Assembly (NCBI GenBank): GCA_965644295.1
Contig: CBFFRP010000233.1
Location: forward strand, 1 to 45,119
Source: Paraphysomonas bandaiensis
Taxonomy: Eukaryota; Chrysophyceae
Length of the DNA: 45,119 bases
Direction of reading: 5' to 3'
Shown here one piece after another: positions 1-14,065 of the stretch (position 1 is the first letter of the stretch; each line of letters begins with the position of its first letter). Made by a program: the position numbers and the translations under genes. The notes beneath the pieces are model-generated. The model had not been told where the DNA came from. It was given only the letters and a program-made list of their open reading frames with translations, and made no database searches.

Positions 1-401
1 CCCACCCTCAACCCTATCCAGGGATATATCGATACAGTATATATATCCATGCAAAGAAGAAAGTGGGGCAAACAGACCGTCTCCCAATATTTCAATACAC
101 ACCAAACATATACATATAGAGTACTGGAGTATAGCGCATATATACACGTATACCTGGTATGTATATGGTACGATACTCTGTACAATCGGACCTGTTGCTA
201 GATTTTATTTTATTGGCATTGCTTTAAAATTTTTGCTTGTACATCACAGCAGTGCAGAGTGGGCATATATCTGAGCTGATACACCCCACCCCAATAGAAT
301 AGTAATTGCACTATAGTGACAGTTGACAAATGAATAGATCGGATATGTGTGCATTGTATTGAGTGGTTGATATATTTAATTAGCTCCACTGAACGGACAG
401 T
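1..401. other. 5' flank of the FG-GAP gene
   Basis: AT-rich non-coding DNA with runs of TATA/CATA dinucleotides. It presumably contains the promoter of the gene starting at 402, but no specific element could be assigned. No coding potential was recognised. Confidence 0.5.
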
Positions 402-2041
402 ATGACTGTAGCTGTATTTATATTAGTGCTGTATCAATTATTTAATAGCGTTACGTTTGTAAGTGCAGCAGAGTATAGTTTTCGACAGAGTAGTGGTGAA
501 AGTTTAATTCGGCGTAAGTTATCGAGTTCAACGGGCTTTGCTGCTGCTGCAGTACATGAGATTCATCCATCTGAAGCCATATCGCATCACTGGTTTGGAT
601 CATCTGTTTTTGTTTCGGAACGAACGGCTATAGTTGGTGCACCAGGAGATAGTGATTACAGCAAGTATGGAGCTGCGTATGTATTTAGAAAGTCCGGTGG
701 TCACTGGAAAGAGATTCGAAAACTAGCCCCCTCTATACCTGTGGTAGATGATGGCTTCGGCTCTGCTGTGTCAATATATGAAAATTATGCGGTTATTGGA
801 GCATACAGGTAGGGTACTACGCTCTTTACTTTAATTGTAACGCTGTGTTTTTATAATTCAGAGATGATACCAACGGGGAAGACTCTGGCAGTGTGTATTA
901 TTTTTCTGGTGACGATAACTGGGCGCAGGTTCAAAAAATTGTTCCTTCGGATGGCTCATCGCTCGATTACTTTGGAAGCAGTATTTCACAGTACCGTCGC
1001 GAAGAACTCGTTGTTGGGGCGTGGGGTGTTGACTATGGTGGATACACATCTTGTGGTGCAGCGTACTTTTACCGTTTCGGAAACTCGAAGTGGAACCTGG
1101 AGGAGAAAGTACTACCGGCTGACTCGCATAGTTACCAATGGTTCGGTGTCAGTGTATCAATTTACCAAAGTAAAGCTGCCGTTGGTGCATGGGGCGACAG
1201 CGAGGGGGGTGCCGTGAGTGGTGCTGTTTATACGTATGACCATACAATGGGCGACTGGCACAAGATACAGAAGTTCTCCACTGGAATAACAAGTAACCAT
1301 ATGGGGTATGCAGTGAGTATGCACGAGGATGTGCTTGCAGTAGGACTCCCTAACTCATACCGTACGACTATGGGCACTACAAATAACCCAAATGCTTACC
1401 GTACAGGCATGGTGAAGATATTCCGGCTACGCGATTACAATCACTGGGAGCTCGAACAGAATGTTATTTGTGAAGATTGTGACAATCTTGTTTCCTTTGG
1501 GCAAAGCGTATCTGCTTCATCTGGGAAAGTTGTGATTGGACGGCATGGTGCGGCTGAAGTATGGACTCTGGACGCTTCAAAGGCGGTGGGGTACAGGTGG
1601 AGCCAAGAGGTGGTGCTCTATAGTGGTGATAGTGCGGCTGATGATTCATATTTCTTTGGGTCCGCAGTAGCCATAGATGGTGGGAATGTGTTGATTGGTG
1701 TCAAGGACAGTGAAATGCGTATTCATTCTTCTTCGGACTCATACACTCGTATAGAGGAGGCAGGTGTGGCTGTAATGTTCGAGAGCCCGCGTAACGTCTC
1801 CTCCAATAAGTTTTACTACGAGCAAAATTTGCAGATGTACGTTGCATTGTACGTCATGATAATAATAGGAATTGCTGTGCTTTTAGTAGCACCTGTCGTA
1901 ATATTTGGGTATCATATGTACTCTGAAGAAAAAGACGCGACGAAAATGTTGGAGATGAAGCCATTTATTAAACCCTCTACTCAAGGAAGTAGCAGCTCTC
2001 ATGGAATGAAAAACAATCCGATTGGTCGCATGCAATCGTAA
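402..2041 (+). CDS. Single-pass membrane protein with seven FG-GAP (integrin-alpha-like) propeller repeats
   Basis: Two exons, 402-808 and 862-2041, with a 53-nt intron (gtaggg...ttcag) that splits an Arg codon and joins the reading frames exactly; 528 residues. Residues 1 to about 22 are a hydrophobic signal peptide. Seven FG-GAP-type motifs follow (WFGSSV near residue 64, then GFGSAV, YFGSSI, WFGVSV, HMGYAV, SFGQSV, FFGSAV), each followed by a V(I/V)G-type strand, as expected for a closed seven-bladed beta-propeller. Residues about 462-486 form one transmembrane helix, leaving a 41-residue tail rich in Ser and Lys. The inferred topology is an extracellular propeller with a short cytosolic tail, so a surface receptor or adhesin is plausible. 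The ligand is unknown. The start is the first ATG and gives the signal peptide. No EF-hand-like Ca-binding loops are obvious. Confidence 0.85.
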
Positions 2042-3468
2042 TGATATTTTTCTTGCTTATTGAACCCTTGTTGACACAGGAATATTTGTCTGGATGATCA
2101 TTTAGTAGTAAGTAATTAATTGCGTGTACCTCATTTTCTTGTCAGGGATTTATTCCCGTTCGCTTGCGAGAAACAACAGTCCCTGTAATATATATGTCTA
2201 ATATGTGCACAAACTGAAAGCATTTACACTTTCCGCTGCAGCAGTGCTAAACATGAATAGCAGTATTATTACATGCACCAGACTCATTCGATATTAAGTA
2301 CTTCTAATGGCCGAGTTAAATAATATATACGACCAGTATCTCGGACCATTCGCAATAATACAGAACTTGTATTGAAGTAACTATACTCTAAATATTAAAT
2401 ATGCAGTTTCGTCATACCTTGTGCACTCGCTCTTTACAATCAATGAAATACTTTAATAAAACTTTCCAGAATTGCCGTTTTCTACTCTCAGAGTGAATCT
2501 CTTATTGCTAGCAATAGTTGTTTAAGAGTCAGAAATAATTTAGCATTTCAATTAACAAGTGCTTAACTCTGATATCCTACTTTTTAACGCTACGAAAGCT
2601 ACTTGTGCGTCACCGTGCAACCACTTTGCTCTATCGCTCAAAGCAACTGCAGTGAACAAGCAGAATGTTGATATACCTGACATTATCTGATAGCGTTGCA
2701 TGGGTTGACATAAAAACTAAAGATTTCTTGGAAAACAGACAGAGGAGTGAAAGCAGTTTGAATTAAGCTATAATGCGTTAAAGGCTGTAAATTAATATAC
2801 ATCAATACACCTTAATCCAGGCTGGTTTCTATTGTCTGCTGCTGTTAATTCGGTCAGCTACGATAAATGCCTACCCAAAGAAAGTATGCATCCTGTGGCT
2901 AATTCAGACGTGCTACTATATATGGAGGATATCTCTAATGCAGGTATACGGAGGGAATTCTTAATGCTGAGAATTGAATTCTTAGATCGAGCGAGTACAG
3001 TACAGAATTCAATACTGTGTGCTCATTGGGACTACGACGTACAAAAGCTTAATTTATAGCAATATTTCGGACATTGAATTCTAGAATTGGTGATTTTCTA
3101 AATGATCTAATAATCTGGTTAAATAGTAGGGATTTGGGAAGTAAATAGGTAAGTTTTAGGATGAGGGAAGTATATATTCTGGAATTCTTGGAATGGAATG
3201 TCGTATGTTGAAGATGGGAGAAAGTGTTGTTCGAGATGACGTGGTGCGTCTATCATATGCAAAAATACATAGCAAAAAATAGCGACAATCTTTTTTGTCG
3301 AATCTTGAGAGTATGCCAATTTGAGTGCAAGAATGACCATATATCGGACTCAGCTCAGCTTATATATACATACATACATGCACAGACATATATTCTCATC
3401 TGTGTACTTAACTACCTCATAGTATATATATATATATTTGATGAGATATTTTGTATAAAACTTAAATT
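2042..3468. other. Intergenic region between the FG-GAP gene and VPS13
   Basis: About 1.4 kb of AT-rich DNA. An AATAAA-like signal occurs near 2455. The stretch 2955-3187 has five GAATTC palindromes. The short open frames here (for example 2832-3059 and 3224-3490) lack ATG starts or recognisable products. I see no supported gene. Confidence 0.5.
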
Positions 3469-6400
3469 ATGGCAAAGGAATTATTACTGAATGTTCTTGT
3501 GAATGTGTTGGGTGATTACATTGAGGGAATTACTAAAGAAAACCTTAAAGTGGGCGTCTGGTCTGGAAAAATAGAATTAAGTCATTTACAATTAAATAAA
3601 TCAGGAATAGAGAAACTGAAGCTTCCTCTAACTGTTCAAAATGGATATGTTGATTCTTTGCAAGTCAGTATACCATGGACTTCATTGGCAAGTCAACCGG
3701 TTCGTATAAGTATCAATGGAGTGTACCTGCAGATGGGGCCATTGGATATATCGCAGTTGGATCCTAAAGAAGCTCACGACAGAAACATTGCTTCCGCACG
3801 ATCTCGACTGGAACAGGCAGAGAAATCACTTGAGTTTGCAGCTCAATTATCTGAGAACGATGACCCTAAGACTATAAGCTATTTTCAGAATCTTGCGACG
3901 AAAATTATTGATAACCTTGAAATTAGAGTTTCAAATATTCATGTTAGATATGAAGATGATAGTTTGTTTCCGGGGGAAATATTTTCATGGGGGTTTTCAC
4001 TCGAACAATTCATAGTGACCACGACCAACAGCAATTGGCAAGAGGCGTTTGTCGCTCGAGACGACTCTAAACGTGCATCTGTCCACAAGCTCATCACAGT
4101 GCAGAACTTTGTCCTGTATTGGAATGTTGAATCCACAGTGCTTCCAACTAGCTCTCTCAATGAATGGATGCGAAAAATGGAGTCTTTAGTGTGGAGGAAG
4201 GGCTCGTCCCCGAATCTACAACAGTATGTGTTTGCTCCGCCGAACGCCTTATTTGTGAAAGTTATACATAATGATTACGAGGGAGCGGTGCCTAAGATCG
4301 AAGCTTCTGTGGAGAGTATTGATATGCGAATTAATTTAGACCGGACGCAATATCATCAAATGATGCGTAGCATGGATGCATACGGATGTCTGGGAGTGAA
4401 GCAGCGCCTACTCCAATTCCGTCCCATATCCTCTCCTCGTTCTGACCCCATGGCATGGTGGCGATACGCACTCATTCTGGTAACAAAGAATGAGCGGATT
4501 TTTTCCAACAAAGGAGAAATTTTGCGCCAATGTCTGCGGCATCGGTCACGATATATGCATCTGGTTGAGAAAAGGAAATTAATACAAGAATCCGGAGAAT
4601 GTGAGCCTCTGAAAGAAGAAGAGGAAGCGGAGTTGACTCGAATTGAGGAAGTAATTCCACTTGATACTCTTATACTTTACAGGAAATTGGCCATGAAGAC
4701 TGTAGTAGTAAAGAATAAACGCACGAAAAAGCGGTTAGAGCGGCAGGCACAAGCGGCAAAGTTGGCATCTTCTTGGTTCAGCTGGGGTAGGCGACCGCCT
4801 TCTGAAGTGGAGGAGGGAAATGAAAGTGATGATGTTGCCATTGAAAAACTTCAACTAGACCTGGAGGATGCAATGTCGCAGTCAATGCTTGATCCCTCTG
4901 CATTTACTGTTAACTTTTCTTACGTGTCCAGCACTTCTATTCGGGTGACTGCAGACTATGTGCCGGTTGCCCTCATGACGATGGCGTGCTCATTGCGGGG
5001 AGAGCTTCGTGCGGACTCTCTGTCTGCTTCTCTCCAAATGACTGACCTCACCATCAAAGACGAATTTACTCCCGAACCTGTCTACCCCAACATTGTGTCT
5101 GTACTTAGGGAAGGGCCAAATACTGATAAAACCGATGCCCCTCCATTTTCACTTTCATTGGAAAAAGAGGGTGGAAAGATGAGGATATCGATGTCTGCTC
5201 TCCCACTGGAGTTGTGTGTAAATAAGTTCTGTATTCAGCAGCTACTATCTGTCGTTCAAGTTCCTCCGCATATTTCCAGTGTATCTGGGCTCATGCAGTT
5301 GCAAAACTATTATCAGTCGAAGACTTCCAAGCGAATAGCGCCTGATGATAGCTCAACTTCCGCTGCCCTTTACGCTATGGGTGCGGGGTTTCTAGAGAAC
5401 GGAGAATCTAAGCCACAAGAAGATGTTGTTGCTGAAGCTGCCAATTCTATAGATGTGAAGTTGGATATAGCCGCGCCAAAAATTATTATCCCTGAGGACA
5501 GCTGTGTAGATGTTGGGTGTCTGCTACTGGACACTGGCAAACTCTCAATCACTGGGAGCATGGGCGCAGCGGGCATGTCGTGGTCAGTCAATATCAAAGA
5601 TGTCAATGCTGGCATGCCTCGTAAAGCGCAAGACCTCTATTCTAATCACGGGCAAGAACTGTACTTAATTCGTCCATTCGGACTGAGTATATCTGTGCAG
5701 ACTATTGACACCACTGTTGCTGATATGACAGTCTCAATGCTCATTGCACCTAGCATTTCTGGCGAGCTCGATGCTGACAAGCTCTCCAGGTTGCTTCATA
5801 TCGTGGACGTAATTCCTGGAGCATTTAGCTCTCCAGCTGCTCCAGTTCATGCCTCAAGTAGTGCGGTAGCAAGCATGTTGCCAGTTGGACAGGTAACCGG
5901 TATAACGGATTCCGTTATCGGTAAATCAAACAGTGAAATCATTCCCGACTCGCGCGAAGTAGACCCCACTCACTGTAACATTGATGTTAGGGTGATTATC
6001 CCTGAGGTATCTCTCGTACTCCAGCACGGTGCAGATCATCGCCAGTGCAACTTGCTGCGTGTTTCGAATCTCAGTACTGGCGTAGTGATGCGGCCTTACG
6101 ACATGCAACTTGTATTCACACTGAAATCTCTTTCTGTTGAGGACCACTTGCGACATGACGCTCAACGATATTTAGTGAGAACACCTATGTCCAGTGATGA
6201 TGATAATCTGGTGAGTATTTCGCTGACCAAGATTAACCACAAAAAGTCTCCACTATTTAACGACTACGGGACGGATATTGTTGTCAAATTCAGGAAACTG
6301 ATAGTTAATTCAGATGCACGGACTGTTCTTCACCTCAGGCCCTTCTACGAGGTTCTTTTAGGGCGGCGATATACCGATTACCCAGATGAATTCGACCCTA

Positions 6401-9400
6401 CAACAAGGGGAGCTTCCAAGGATGCAACGGATATAAGTCTTCAGTCGCCTTTTGCTGTAGAGGAAGGGCATTCTGATATGATGGTCATTGCAACACCGGC
6501 CTGTGTTCCAACCGGAATGCATATCACTGCGACATTGGACACAATATCACTTGAACTGCTGAGGGTGGATGTGTCATCAGATGTTACCGTAAAACTTCTC
6601 GAGACTGTGGTAGTTATGGATATTTGCGGTTTGTCGGCAGAGGTAAAAATGCAGGATGCGCTTTGGACCGAGTGCGTAATGCAGTCTCTTACAATCATCG
6701 ATAAAAGGGAAATCAGTGAAAATTATCATTTCAAAACAATACTTGGTCCACAAACGATGCCCACACCAGCAGGTGATGAGCACCAGAGTAAAGATGAAAA
6801 TTTGCTTCGACTGGTGTATCAAAATAATGGTCAAGAAGGCAGTGATGTAGTGATATCAGTCGGTAAAGTGAGCAGTTTTTTATCACTAGACACAATTCTG
6901 GATCTAACTACGATTGCCTTGACTAATACGATGGCATTAGTGGAATTGACATCTCCAGTGTCTATAGCAGACACTTCTACGGCTCGAAATGTGCCACAGA
7001 TAGCACAAGCTGTAGAAACGGAAACCATTGTGTCGGGATCAAAGCAGCAGGATTCTGACAGTCAACCATCCACTGCAATGGTTGTCAGTGTTGATGTTGA
7101 TAGCATGCGCGTAATTCTTCTGGAAGACCCTACAAGCAGTGCATCTCGTGCCATCAGTGGCCGATGCGGATTGGTGGCTAAATATAACAGTGTAACTCGC
7201 GGAACCTCGGTAGAAGACACCGTGTACGTGGCGGTAACTGATATGGAGGCTTTCGTTTCACTGGAAATGACAAAGCACCATCCACACCAGATAGTTGACC
7301 CCATGACTCTGATGGTGAATCTAAAGCGCTCTGTTGAAAAAGATGTTTTGATTTCTATGAACGTCTCTGTAAATCTTGATGGGATTGACACCAGGCTGTC
7401 CCTTGGGGACATGATGTTAGTAAACGCTATATTACAGCGGCGTACTGTTGTGGATTCAGCTCCACCCCCGTCGGTCGAGTTGCTTCGGGAAAATGAAAGA
7501 GATGGTAGCATTGAAAGTAGTAACAACCCTGAGTTGACCTACACATCATCGAAACCATCTGTTAGTGATGTCGAGACAACCACCACCAGTAACCCACGTA
7601 CTCACATGGACCATCTTGCTGCATACAATTTACAGTTTTACATTGGTGCTGTGAAGGCCGTAGTTATCAACAGCATTCACGGAAAACACATGCCCTTGTT
7701 GCGACTGGAGGTCGACAGCACCACGTTTTCTGCAGACGGTTTTATCCGGGATATGCGGGGCTCCGGATCTACGAAAATTCGCGCTGACACATTTAATCCT
7801 GTTGTTTCGGAATGGGAGCCCCTGTTAGAGACCTGGTGTCCAGAGATATCTTTGAATAGTGACTCGATGGCATTTAAACTGGGAATAGAATGCAAAAACA
7901 CGCTTCAGCTAACTGTTACAAGTACAACTATCAATACCTTAGTGCATACGCTGTCCTCATTAGGCTCGACAAATCAAATTCACGAGCGTGAAACTATTCC
8001 ATCGCTGACTATACATAATCAATTAGGAGTGGCAATTGATCTTAGGAATTGCAATTCGAGTGAGACGTGGTTTCACCTGGGGCCCAATGAACGGGCTGAT
8101 GTGTATTTGGCTCATCGCTCTTCTGGTCGGGAGCTGTCGGAGAGTTCTGGTCATCTTACTGATGTTGTCGCGCATCTCCCGGATAGAATTGATATGCATT
8201 TTTGCGATTCTTTACAGCAAGAGCGTTTGCCGTTGCGTGGTTTGCCTTTATCGAGTCATGTGAAGAAGAGATATATCATAGAATCGAGCTCCTCCCGAGA
8301 TACTGTTACAACCGCTGTCAATGAACCCATAGTTGAGGAAGTATATGAATATCAGCGGTACTCACCTCTAGCTGGAGGATGGCGCGAACCTTTTCTTATG
8401 GGTGATCCTTCGATGTGGTCGAACAAAGAAGGTACGAGAGAGCGCAAGCGTTCGTCCGTATCGCTACCCAACGATTCGTGGGAGTGGCTTAGTGACTGGA
8501 AGGTGGATATGAACGGCAAGATTGGGCGTGATATTGATGCAGACGGGTGGGACTATGGCCTAAACTTTACGGCTTTCTCTGTCTCAGATGTTCGCCGGGG
8601 CACGATGCAAACCATGGATTGTGCACGTCGGCGGAGATGGATTCGGGCGCGGGTCCCTGTGTGTAAGTCATCAGACCCTTCGATTCGTTCATTGAGTCTG
8701 TTTTGGGATGTCCAGCGGCTTGAGGACGGATCTAAACAGGTCAATGTGAGATCCTGCATTGTAATCGAAAATCAGATGCCTTATGACGTTGTAGCTTCTT
8801 TGAGCAGTACATCTTGGGCGGATGATGTAGAGTTAGGTGTCATATGCGAAAACAGTAGTCTTGCAGTTCCTTTGATGTATTCTCATGCACAGTCAGTTAA
8901 ATTCAAATGCGCTAACATCCCTTGCCGATGGACTCAGTCAGTTCCCTGCACTTTGCAGCAAGGGGATTTCAAATCGGAACTGGAAATTCATTGTGTTGAA
9001 TCAAATGAGGGTCATCACTTGCATATGCGACCTGTCTGTATTCAGCGTAACAAGTCTCTCTGTATAACTCTCCATCCGCATATCATTCTAACGAACGCCC
9101 TACTTTGCAGTCTACGGTACAAATTTTTTATTGGAGGGGACCATACAGGGAAGTCCTCTAATCGAATTTTAGCGGAAGAAGGGTCTATCGAGCCTGGGAG
9201 TAGCTGCAAGCTCACAAGCTTAAAGGTTTCACATACCATTCAAGGATCTCTACAACTAGGGGATCTTGGTTGGAGTGAAATCTCAGCACCATTATTTAAG
9301 AAAACCTCAACTACTTCCAGAGTGAATGTAAATTTTCTTGCCCCGGATGGAAGCGTGTGCTTTGTTCTCCGCTATCGTGTGAACCTGAATATGTATAGTC

Positions 9401-12400
9401 CGTATGAGATAATTATTTTCAGCAAGGAGGCTCTGGTTGATTACACTGGATTGAATATATGCGTCGATTCTATGGTTGACAAGAACAACTCTCAACGTAT
9501 GCGTCGATCTGCAGGACACTTTTTGCCTCTACTGGAATCTAGTTCAACCAAGGAGGTGGCAGCTGTGTCTACTGCACACCTTGAAGAGTTTAAAGTGCGT
9601 AGCCGGAGACACTATGCAGTTGCCACTGCCAAATCAGGAAACGTCGTACACACTGACAGGGATTTTAAACTTCTGCATGTTCCTGCTGAACTCTGTGGCC
9701 ATACATATATTACGACGCCGTCAGATGACAGGGATGTCCGTCTAGAAGGAGGAAACTTAATTCAATTCTCTGTTAAAGAGGCATCTATCATCTTTGTACT
9801 TGTGGACAGGCGTGTTGTCCACCTACCAAAGTGGTTACAGGTACAATTTTAAGTTTTAGAATTTAAAATTTTGTTTTTACAGTACTGTGTAGGACCTTGG
9901 ATACATTAAAACAAGCGCATATGTCACTGCATGCGGTAAACAGGATGGGACATTCAGAGAATTTCATTACGCTTTATATGGCAAAGTATATTCCCCAGAA
10001 GAGATTGTGAAACTTGGAAGTAACCACTCACCTGATTGCAGGGACATGTACACTGTTCTTATTGTTCCCACGGACCAAGGTGGTCGATACCTCGATGAAG
10101 TGTGCAGCCAACCCGAGGACAATGATAGAAAAGCGGAGTCGTGCTGGTGGCGAGGCGACTGTGGTATAACGATGTTTAATAGTGACTCATCTCGCATTGT
10201 TGTTGGTATCAATGGTGGTGCTGCATGGGCCAGTAGTGAGATAAAAATGAAGGCGCTGCACAACGAAAAAGGTCCGTTCGAGATCATTGATCAGCGTAGG
10301 AACATATCTTATCAGCTAGCGTATACCATTCGACACCTTCCTGGACTGTACCGTCGTACTAAAATTTTAGCCGTAATGCCTCGTTACTGCATTGTAAATT
10401 GTGTTGACAGCTTGCTGGAAATACAGCAACGTGGCTGTAAATCGCGTCAAGGTGCAGTCATCGAACCTTTCACGACGAAATCATGGCATAAACAAGACGC
10501 TTCTTTTGGAACAGATATCGTGTTTAGATGTGGCGATTCTCGGTGGAGCCTCGGCACGATTGATCTAAATGAAGTGGGAACCCACACTGTCTTGCTTCCA
10601 ACTGCTTCTGGTACCGAGCTATCACACCTTGTGGTTAATGTGGACATCAGAATTGCATGTCCTGATGATAATTGTGCTGTTTGCATTGTTTTCTGGCAGT
10701 GTCATGGAGATGGTGAAGAAGCTCCTCTGTCGATAAATAATAGCTTGAATTTGCCTGTATGGGTGCGACAGGCGGGAGTAATTAGTGACTCTAAAGCTAC
10801 CTGTTATGACATGTCAGTGCCACCCCATTCGTGTGTTCCCTATGGGTGGAGTGATTCCGGTGGCAGCCAAAAAGTCATCATCTCTGTGGGCGATCCAATT
10901 CATGAGAATAAACAAGTGGCAACTATGGCGCTGTCAAAAGCTGGGCACTGTGTGCGCTTACCATACAAGTCAAAGCAGCATGCCGCAAGTGGCACTGTGG
11001 TGATAACAATGTCAACTCATGTCAGCGGTCTCTGTGTACAGATAGCCGATGACAGTACTAGTTGCAGTGCCGATACCGACAACACCGTTATCCAAAATTC
11101 AGCTGCGAATATTGAAGGCCAGAATTTGTCGATGTCTTTTAAATTTGAGCTAGCCTCAATTGGTTTGTCTTTGGTGGCTGACCAACCCCGTAGGCGCGAG
11201 GTTATTAGTCTCTATATCAATGGCGCGAGCGGCGCATATGTATCGAACTCTGCAAGCAATATGCAGTCCTACGAAGTTAACATTGTAGATATTCAGATAG
11301 ATAACTACGCCGAGACTGCGGTTTACCCCGTTCTCCTTCGCCGTGTGGAAAGAAAGAGCGACACTAAAGCGGCAGATTCTACTTCTGGTGAGATCCAAAG
11401 GGTTCCGTTCTTCCAATTTGCCTGTCTCCAGGAAACAGTATCGAATTCTTCGCGCTACAAATATGTTTCATTCCGCGTCATAGAGTTTGCGCTGGAAATC
11501 GACTCGGGAACCATTCAGCTACTGCTCTCTGATATGGGTAGAGTGAAATTTTTGTCACAAGAGGAGCTATTGGAGCAGTCAGATCCCCGAGCTTGGCTGC
11601 GCCATTTTCACGACTCCCTTCTCTCTCCTGCCCGTAGAGTCCACCTACTTGATATATATGGAGCATATATGAATGCTAAGGCTCCAAAGATGTACTTCGA
11701 AAATTTGGTCATTCACCCTGTAAAGGCCGCTCTCACGTTTACACATACAGATTATCCCTATCACGAGGCAACACAGCATCACAGAGAGATTTCGTCCACC
11801 GTTTTGGACGTTATTACATCGATGGCTGTGGTGGAGTTAATGGAGATCCGACTCAATTCTTTTATTGTCACAGATGCGGTGGAATCCACTGCATCTCTTC
11901 AGTCCCGTATTGTTGCAAAGGCCTGGCAAGATCTCAAGGGTCAGCTTGCTATGATTGCAGGATCGCTCACTATGCTAGGTAGTCCCGCCGGTCTTGTACG
12001 CAATATTGGTGGTGGAGTGCAGGACTTTTTTTATGAACCTTACCAGGGTCTAGTTCAAAGCCCACAGGACTTTGTTCTCGGGATTCGAAAGGGAACCGGA
12101 AGTCTTCTTGCGGGAGTAGTAGGAGGAGCACTAACCTCTACAGCTGCTCTAGTAGGCACCGCATCTTCGGGAATTGCCTATCTCAGTGGTGACAAGGAGT
12201 TTGTGAAAGAACGCTCCTTTAAGCGTCAGCAGGGTAAGGCTGCACGAGACCGGGGCGTGATGGATGGAATTAAGCATGGAAGCGAAGAGGTGTTAAGTGG
12301 ATTTGCGTCAGGGATAACGGGGATCTTCACGAAACCTGTACAAGAGGCTAAAAAAGAGGGGGCCCTTGGATTTATTAAGGGGATTGGAATGGGTGTGGCC

Positions 12401-13522
12401 GGAGTAGCTGTTAAGCCAGTACTAGGTTTGACCGATGGTCTATCTACGATTGCAATGGGGATATCCAACGAGGTAGGGGATTCAGTTGCTATTACCCGTG
12501 TGCGGCCTTCTCGCACATTCATTCGATCAAGCACCGATCCCTCTGTTTTGATTCTCACTCCACTTAATTTGTCCGCTGCGGCGGCTCAAGAATACGTGCT
12601 TGCCGTTGCCAAAAAGAAGAAATTTTCTGATGCTTTTCTCGGTGAGTGTGTTGCAGACGAAGGTTCGCATATTATCCTTTCAGAAAATTTCGTGTATTGG
12701 ATAAGAGGCTCTGCCCCAGATTGTAAAACTCCATGGGGAGAAATATCTCATTGCAGTCTCCAGGGGTCACGTGTTGCGTTGCATCTATATAAGGACCTCG
12801 CCCGCCCGATGCTCATACCCTGCAGGAATGCGGGACAGGCAGGGAAACTCTATTCTGAATTTGTGGCCTGCGCGCATTTAATGGGCAATCCTACCGCAAT
12901 GATTTCGCTGGAAGAGGTCAAATCACAAGCACGTGTGGAAACTGTAGGAGCAAAGAGCAAAGAAGATCGATACCTCTTTGGAACTGCGAATTACACCGTC
13001 ATCAAATTCAAGAAAATGACTGACCACGAGTTATTAAAGTCTAGTAAGCAGTCACTTCAGGCTATTTGCCGTGACTTGGACCGTGATAGAAACGACACCT
13101 GGAGACTCATTGACGAGCTGCTTTGGTCGATGGTTTTCTTGTGGGATTCCAATCATACAGGCCTTAATGCTAAGAGATGCTGTTGTGCTCTGATCTTAAA
13201 CGAATCTACATGCGCCATTCAAATCCAGCGCTCAGATCTTCGCAAGGGACATGCGCTGGCTGTGTTTGGATCAGATAATTTTGAGAGTGAAACCAAAACT
13301 ATACTTCCGACAGGTTGTGCTGTTGTTTTTGCTTACGCGGACTCTCCGAATCTGTACGAGTCTGGCAATGTTTTGTTGTCTATCGATAGTACGGCGTTTG
13401 AAGTTACTTTAGCCACTCACAAGAACAGGTCAATGGCGAAAAATAAACAAGGGTTTGAGGTCTCTTTTATTGAAAAGTCTTCTTCGGAGTGGTGGAGTAA
13501 ATATGTTCTTTTGGTGACATAG
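3469..13522 (+). CDS. VPS13: VPS13 family bridge-like lipid transfer protein
   Basis: Two exons, 3469-9840 and 9893-13522. The 52-nt intron (gtacaa...tgtgtag) is phase 0; using the earlier cag acceptor would run into a stop. Product 3333 residues, within the family range. Residues 1 to about 120 are the chorein domain (MAKELLLNVLVNVLGDYIEG, the typical VPS13 start). A WWRYA motif near residue 326 is a VPS13 landmark. Residues about 1671-1731 carry a dysferlin/TECPR-like signature (WEW..DW, DADGW, RRRRW), followed by the VAB region. Residues about 2815-2985 are the Gly/Ala-rich VPS13_C/ATG2_C-like segment, and a PH-like domain ends the protein. VPS13 proteins carry phospholipids along a hydrophobic groove at organelle contact sites. 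The next gene is convergent. This is a single gene in one piece with no sign of decay. Confidence 0.96.
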
Positions 13523-14065
13523 TGAAGCAGAGCGTGCAGGCGTTGCTATTAGTATATCGAATTGATATTTTGATTTTTGCTTTGCTACGTACAAATATTT
13601 AAGATATTTATTTGTATCATGTAGGTAAACACGTTGGGGTACTCAATTTTATTGGTTGCAAGTAACTATATAACGACGAACGCGCACTTGATTTCTGTAT
13701 ATGTATTTCTTTAACTTTCAAATTACAGTGCAGTCATATTAGTACACTGGTATAGCACAATACTCTCTGGGATCTATTATATTCAACCTAGTCAATTTGG
13801 TGTAATTACTGTATACATGAGATACGATAATATATTCAAAATCTGTTGACGCGAATAGTTTTCTAAAATGGTTTAGTTAGACAGCCTGCTTCTTGATAGG
13901 GCAGTAATCAGTAAATATAGCAAAAGCCTATTCGTTTGTAATTTTCTGACATCAATGAATGTTAATGTCCGTTTCTTTAATTATCGAAATCGAAAAGAAA
14001 TCAAATATACTAATACTACAATATTCCAAAGTTCAAATTTCAAAGAAGCAATGAATTTCAAAGCC
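13523..14065. other. Convergent 3' region between VPS13 and the VHS gene
   Basis: About 540 bp of AT-rich DNA that should hold both 3' untranslated regions. No other gene or structured element was recognised. Confidence 0.5.

Noticed and set aside
9883-9892. The earlier CAG acceptor (9880-9882) for the VPS13 intron
   Set aside because: Using it would lead to a stop after eight codons. The TAG acceptor ending at 9892 restores the long frame.
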